From contig CAZKZP010000012.1 of the NCBI GenBank assembly GCA_964557295.1, positions 1 to 64,000 on the forward strand: a stretch of 64,000 bases of DNA, read 5' to 3'. The position numbers were made by a program, and so were the translations under genes. The stretch is from JBFMHP01 sp964557295. GTDB taxonomy: Bacteria > Pseudomonadota > Gammaproteobacteria > RBG-16-57-12. The notes under the pieces are model-generated. The model ran no database searches, was not told the origin of the DNA, and saw nothing but the letters and a program-made list of their open reading frames with translations. Positions 60,473-64,000 of the stretch are shown here, one piece after another. Every line of letters begins with the position of its first letter. Position 1 is the first letter of the stretch.

Positions 60473-60829
60473 TTATTTCTTGACCATACGACGCGGACCT
60501 TTACGTGTCCGCGCGTTTGTACGCGTGCGCTGACCACGCACAGGCAGTGAACGACGGTGACGCATGCCGCGATAAGAACCGATGTCCATCAGACGCTTGA
60601 TATTCATCGAGAGTTCACGACGCAGATCACCCTCGACGACGAACTTCGCTGTTTCTGCACGCAGCTTATCCAGCTCCGGTTCACCCAGCTCCCGCACCTT
60701 GATATCAGGACGGATACCTGCGTTGTCACAGATCAGTTGAGCACGGGTGCGTCCAATGCCATAAATTGACGTTAACGCAATCACCGCGTGCTTGTTGTCT
60801 GGTACGTTTACGCCAGCAATACGCGCCAT
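60473..60829 (-). CDS. rpsM: 30S ribosomal protein S13
   Basis: A 118-residue 30S head protein. MARIAGVNVPDNKHAVIALT, GIGRTRAQLIC and GMRHRRSLPVRGQRTRTNARTRKG are invariant features. First gene of the alpha operon: a consensus-like promoter lies 45-75 bases upstream, with GGAGAGA before the ATG. Confidence 0.98.
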   Translation of the reverse strand: MARIAGVNVPDNKHAVIALTSIYGIGRTRAQLICDNAGIRPDIKVRELGEPELDKLRAETAKFVVEGDLRRELSMNIKRLMDIGSYRGMRHRRSLPVRGQRTRTNARTRKGPRRMVKK

Positions 60830-60874
60830 TCTCTATCTCTCCTAAATCAACTCTACAGCGCCCAAGGAGCGCGA

Positions 60875-60903
60875 ATTCTACTTAGATACCGAAAAAATAT
60901 CAA
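60875..60903 (-). promoter_or_regulatory. Alpha operon promoter upstream of rpsM
   Basis: Minus-strand TTGATA (60898-60903), a 17-base spacer and TAGAAT (60875-60880); each is one base from consensus. The -35 lies inside the terminator hairpin that follows rpmJ. Confidence 0.72.
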
Positions 60904-60920
60904 GGCCTTATTAGCCTTGA
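60891..60920 (-). terminator. Rho-independent terminator overlapping the end of rpmJ
   Basis: On the minus strand TCAAGGC, loop TAATAAG, GCCTTGA followed by TATTTTTTC. The stem uses the last rpmJ codons and the loop contains its TAA stop. It marks the end of the spc operon. Confidence 0.75.
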
Positions 60921-61024
60921 CGCTGCTTGTGTCGCGGTTCCTTGCAGATCACACGGACCACGCCTTTCCGGCGGATAATCTTGCAGTTACGGCACAGCTT
61001 CTTGACTGATGCGCGGACCTTCAT
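60911..61024 (-). CDS. rpmJ: 50S ribosomal protein L36
   Basis: A 37-residue protein: MKVRASVKKLCRNCKIIRRK then GVVRVICKEPRHKQRQG. The zinc ligands (CRNC, the later Cys and His) are present, so this is the zinc-binding C+ form. 31 bases after secY. Too short for routine ORF lists but unmistakable. Confidence 0.97.
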   Translation of the reverse strand: MKVRASVKKLCRNCKIIRRKGVVRVICKEPRHKQRQG

Positions 61025-61055
61025 ACCATTTCTCCAGCAATTAAAACTTTAGACC

Positions 61056-62408
61056 TTAACGAGGGACACCGGCGCGGCCATAGCCACGCAGATTTGCCTT
61101 CTTCATCAGCCCTTCATATTGCATTGACATCAAGTGGGCCTGAACCTGCGCCATGAAGTCCATTACCACTACGACAATGATCAGTAGGGATGTGCCCCCG
61201 AAATAGAACGGAACATTCCATTTCAAAATCAAAAACTCAGGCAGCAAACACACCAGGGTAATATAGGCTGCCCCCGCCACAGTCAATCGTGACATCACTT
61301 TGTCAATATACTTAGCCGTATGCTCCCCAGGACGTACGCCTGGGATAAAGGCACCGGATCGCTTCAAGTTATCTGCCGTCTCACGCGGATTGAACACCAG
61401 CGCGGTATAAAAAAAGCAGAAAAATATGATCGCCGCCGCGTACAACATGACATATAACGGCTGACCTGGCGAAAGATAGGTCGCAAGATCCTTCAACCAG
61501 TCCATTCCCTCGGAAGTCGCAAACCAGCTGGCAATCGTCGCCGGGAACAAGATGATGCTCGAGGCGAAAATCGGCGGAATGACGCCTGACATATTCAGCT
61601 TCAAAGGCAGATGGGTGGCCTGTCCAGCGAGCACCCGACGACCTTGCTGGCGACGCGCATAGTTAACCGTAATGCGTCGCTGACCACGTTCTACGAATAC
61701 CACGAAACCTGTCACAACGATGGTCATAACAACCAACAGCACTATCGTCAGCACACTCATTTCACCAACCCGAGTAAGCTCGAGCGTTGAACCAATGGCG
61801 GACGGCAATCCAGCGACGATCGAGGCAAAAATAATGATCGAGATACCATTTCCAAGTCCGCGCTCGGTTACTTGCTCGCCCAGCCACATAAGGAACATGG
61901 TTCCGGCAATCAAGGATGTCACGGCACCGATCATGAACGCCGGCCCGGGCTCAACGACCACCGACATCCCCCCGATCTGCTGATTTTGCAGCGCAATCGA
62001 GATGCCAATCGATTGGAAGGTGGCAAGGGCCAAAGTCCCATAGCGTGTATATTGCGTGATCTTGCGTCGACCAGCCTCACCCTCTTTCTTCAACTGCTCA
62101 AGAGAGGGAACCACGACAGCCAAGAGCTGCATGATAATCGACGCAGAGATATAGGGCATCACGCCCAATGCAAACACCGTCAACCGTTCTAGGGCGCCAC
62201 CGGAGAACATGTTGAACATGTCCACGATGGTGCCACGCTGCTGAGCAAACAGTGCAGCCAATGCATCAGGGTTGATCCCAGGCACAGGGATATGCGCCCC
62301 AATACGGAATACGATGACCGCCCCAAGCAAAAACAACAAGCGTTGCTTGAGATCAGTCAGCTTTCCGGCGGTCAGCGGTGGGGTGCCGAATTTACTTGGC
62401 GTAGCCAT
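61056..62408 (-). CDS. secY: Preprotein translocase subunit SecY
   Basis: A 450-residue core channel of the Sec translocon with ten membrane helices. GAHIPVPGINPDAL, FNMFSGGALERLTVFALGVMPYISASIIMQ (plug/TM2), RGQRRITVNYARRQQGR and ENLKRSGAFIPGVRPGEHT-like DNLKRSGAFIPGVRPGEHT are clear. Start overlaps the rplO stop (TAATG). Confidence 0.98.
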   Translation of the reverse strand: MATPSKFGTPPLTAGKLTDLKQRLLFLLGAVIVFRIGAHIPVPGINPDALAALFAQQRGTIVDMFNMFSGGALERLTVFALGVMPYISASIIMQLLAVVVPSLEQLKKEGEAGRRKITQYTRYGTLALATFQSIGISIALQNQQIGGMSVVVEPGPAFMIGAVTSLIAGTMFLMWLGEQVTERGLGNGISIIIFASIVAGLPSAIGSTLELTRVGEMSVLTIVLLVVMTIVVTGFVVFVERGQRRITVNYARRQQGRRVLAGQATHLPLKLNMSGVIPPIFASSIILFPATIASWFATSEGMDWLKDLATYLSPGQPLYVMLYAAAIIFFCFFYTALVFNPRETADNLKRSGAFIPGVRPGEHTAKYIDKVMSRLTVAGAAYITLVCLLPEFLILKWNVPFYFGGTSLLIIVVVVMDFMAQVQAHLMSMQYEGLMKKANLRGYGRAGVPR

Positions 62409-62842
62409 TAGCCTTCAATCTTGCCGCCGGCAGCTTCAATGGCCGCGCGCGCACCTTTCGTGACCGCCAAACCACGGACTGTCACCGCCTTGGTGATCTT
62501 CCCGGAAAGGATGATCTTTGCGCGCTGAATATCGTTGCGAATAACATTGGCGTTCTTTAGCGCAAGCAGATCGATTTCGCTGACACCAAGTGATTCGATC
62601 TCGTTCAGGCGGATTTCGGCCGTAGTCAGTTGCTTCAGTGAAGTGAATCCAACCTTAGGAATACGGCGATAGAGCGGCATCTGTCCGCCCTCGAAACCGA
62701 CCTTATGGTATCCGCCTGCGCGCGCAGTCTGACCCTTGTGGCCACGGCCGCAGGTCTTGCCCAAGCCGGAGCCGATCCCGCGCCCTACGCGCTTACGAGT
62801 TTTCTTGGAACCTTCGCCGGGGCGTAATGTATTCAAGCGCAT
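62408..62842 (-). CDS. rplO: 50S ribosomal protein L15
   Basis: A 144-residue protein. MRLNTLRPGEGSKKTRKRVG and GRGHKGQTARAGG are typical. The start is the ATG at 62842 with GAGGA upstream; the ORF to 62857 adds five residues not found in the family. Confidence 0.97.
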   Translation of the reverse strand: MRLNTLRPGEGSKKTRKRVGRGIGSGLGKTCGRGHKGQTARAGGYHKVGFEGGQMPLYRRIPKVGFTSLKQLTTAEIRLNEIESLGVSEIDLLALKNANVIRNDIQRAKIILSGKITKAVTVRGLAVTKGARAAIEAAGGKIEG

Positions 62843-62843
62843 T

Positions 62844-63029
62844 TTACTTTTCCTCAACCTTCAGCATGTAGGAGACCTTGTTGATCATCCCACGATTTTC
62901 CGGCGTATTTTGGACTTCGACGGTTTGATGGATACGACGTATTCCAAGCCCAGCAACACACGCCTTGTGTGCAGCCAATCGCCCGTTCAGGCTTTTCACC
63001 AAAGTTACTTTTACCGTACTGTTCGCCAT
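62844..63029 (-). CDS. rpmD: 50S ribosomal protein L30
   Basis: A 61-residue protein. KVTLVKSLNGRLAAHKACVAGLGIRRIHQTVEVQNTPENRGMI matches L30 over its length. One base before rplO, 5 bases after rpsE. Confidence 0.97.
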   Translation of the reverse strand: MANSTVKVTLVKSLNGRLAAHKACVAGLGIRRIHQTVEVQNTPENRGMINKVSYMLKVEEK

Positions 63030-63034
63030 GATAC

Positions 63035-63541
63035 TTAGTCCAGAATTTCTTGCACTGTTTTACCACGTTTTGCAGCCATCTGTTCCGGGGAGGAAATATC
63101 CGTCAAACCCTTGATGGTTGCGCGTACGACGTTGATCGGGTTGCTTGAACCAATGCACTTGGCCAACACATCCGTGACGCCGACAACTTCAAAAACTGCG
63201 CGCATGGCGCCGCCAGCGATGATCCCCGTTCCTTCTGAGGCGGGCTGCATATACACTTTTGACGCGCCATGAGAGGCTGTTGCCGGGAAATACAGGGTTC
63301 CACCCTTCAAGCTGACCTTGCGCATATTCTTGCGCGCGCTCTGCATCGCCTTTTGGATGGCGGCAGGCACTTCACGCGCCTTGCCACGGCCAAAGCCGAT
63401 GTTGCCTTTGCCATCGCCAACCACTGTCAAGGCCGTAAAACTAAAGATACGCCCGCCTTTTACCGTTTTGGCAACTCGATTGACCGAGATAAGTTTCTCG
63501 AGGAGCTCGTCCGAATTTTGATTTTGCTCGAAGCCTGCCAC
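63035..63541 (-). CDS. rpsE: 30S ribosomal protein S5
   Basis: A 168-residue protein. LISVNRVAKTVKGGRIFSFTALTVVGDGKGNIGFGRGKAREVP is the S5 signature; the C-terminal S5/DRTGG fold follows. Contributes to decoding fidelity. Confidence 0.98.
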   Translation of the reverse strand: MAGFEQNQNSDELLEKLISVNRVAKTVKGGRIFSFTALTVVGDGKGNIGFGRGKAREVPAAIQKAMQSARKNMRKVSLKGGTLYFPATASHGASKVYMQPASEGTGIIAGGAMRAVFEVVGVTDVLAKCIGSSNPINVVRATIKGLTDISSPEQMAAKRGKTVQEILD

Positions 63542-63551
63542 AATATACCCC

Positions 63552-63905
63552 TTAGAACTCTAAGCCATTTTCACGCGCCGCATCGGCCAATGCCTTGATG
63601 CGACCATGATACTTAAATCCAGAGCGGTCGAAGGCCACCTTCGAAATACCCGCCGCCTTGGCACGCTCAGCGATGACTTTGCCAACGTGCGCCGCAGAAC
63701 CGGCATTGCCTGTATAGTTGATGTCCGCTTTTAGAGCAGCTTCAACCGTAGAGGCTGTCGCTATAATATGCGCGCCGTCGGGCGCAATAACCTGGGCGTA
63801 AATGTGCCGAGGTGTGCGATGCACGCAAAGACGATGAATGCCAAGCTCTTTGATCTTGGCGCGCGTGCGGCGAGCTCGGCGAATACGAGTAAGTTTCTTA
63901 TCCAT
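63552..63905 (-). CDS. rplR: 50S ribosomal protein L18
   Basis: A 117-residue 5S-binding protein. MDKKLTRIRRARRTRAKIKE and LCVHRTPRHIYAQVI are typical. The ATG at 63905 has AGGTG upstream and gives the standard length; the GTG/ATG at 63914 adds three residues. Confidence 0.97.
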   Translation of the reverse strand: MDKKLTRIRRARRTRAKIKELGIHRLCVHRTPRHIYAQVIAPDGAHIIATASTVEAALKADINYTGNAGSAAHVGKVIAERAKAAGISKVAFDRSGFKYHGRIKALADAARENGLEF

Positions 63906-63920
63906 TGCTTGCACCTATGA

Positions 63921-64000
63921 TTATTTCTTCTTGGCCTCTTTGAGCACGATCTGCTCATCCGAATAGCGTACACCCTTGCCTTTATATGGCTCGGGTGCGC
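63921..64000 (-). CDS. rplF: 50S ribosomal protein L6, 3' end only
   Basis: The last 26 codons of rplF before the window edge: APEPYKGKGVRYSDEQIVLK then EAKKK and TAA. This matches the L6 C terminus. The rest of the spc operon lies beyond base 64000. Confidence 0.93.
   Translation of the reverse strand, partial: APEPYKGKGVRYSDEQIVLKEAKKK

Overview
The window is a contiguous stretch of a GC-rich gammaproteobacterial chromosome. It holds about 60 protein genes, almost all housekeeping, plus two tRNA genes, two assembly gaps (runs of 10 N) and several families of dispersed palindromic repeats. The gammaproteobacterial assignment rests on gene content and order: rplU-rpmA-obgE-proB divergent from ispB, rsxABCDGE, ispH beside lspA-ileS-ribF-murJ and rpsT, a fimT-pilVWXY1E minor-pilin cluster beside ispH, an ArgA-type N-acetylglutamate synthase, LpoB-like lipoproteins, RF3, and the spc/alpha ribosomal operons. 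The base composition and repeat families would suit a free-living lineage near Chromatiales or Acidiferrobacterales, but the genus cannot be fixed from this sequence. No CRISPR array, prophage, integrase or insertion sequence was seen.

Layout. 1-6.6 kb: the 3' part of rimO, an unknown exported protein, a DUF3530 hydrolase-like protein, a CopD-like membrane protein and a RelA-type ppGpp enzyme. 6.6-10.1 kb: a tight operon of four predicted lipoproteins (LPP20-like, COG3014-like, LpoB-like, LPP20). 10.2-12.8 kb: a copper export pair (membrane-anchored cupredoxin and CopA ATPase). 12.9-15.5 kb: argA, a copper-only-SOD-like secreted protein and a VOC protein. 15.6-23.2 kb: signalling and envelope genes, namely two tandem HDOD proteins, a large HEYTH metallopeptidase fused to a beta-propeller and an outer-membrane barrel, and a REC-REC-GGDEF diguanylate cyclase. 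23.4-27.4 kb: dcd (interrupted by a gap), apbC and metG. 27.6-32.7 kb: the complete rsxABCDGE (Rnf) electron-transport operon. 32.9-40.0 kb: minor pilins and PilY1 for type IV pili. 40.2-52.5 kb: ispH, lspA-ileS, ribF, murJ, rpsT, proB-obgE-rpmA-rplU, ispB and tRNA-Pro. 52.5-57.7 kb: an argE broken by an in-frame TAA, a UDP-glucose dehydrogenase, a small membrane protein, prfC and a ComFB-like protein. 57.7-64 kb: tRNA-Lys, then the alpha and spc ribosomal operons on the minus strand from rplQ back to rplF, which runs off the end.

How the genes work together. The Rnf complex is complete (A, B, C, D, G, E). The pilin set is the type IV pilus initiation/tip module with its adhesin PilY1. The arginine pathway is represented by an intact argA and a disrupted argE. 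Copper appears repeatedly (CopA, cupredoxin, CopD-like, SOD-like), although in separate transcription units. The most notable points are the argE nonsense codon, a low-GC patch inside metG, the four-lipoprotein operon, the protease-propeller-barrel fusion, and a terminator and promoter that overlap between rpmJ and rpsM. I found no clearly novel defence or biosynthetic system; most of the window is conserved core genome.
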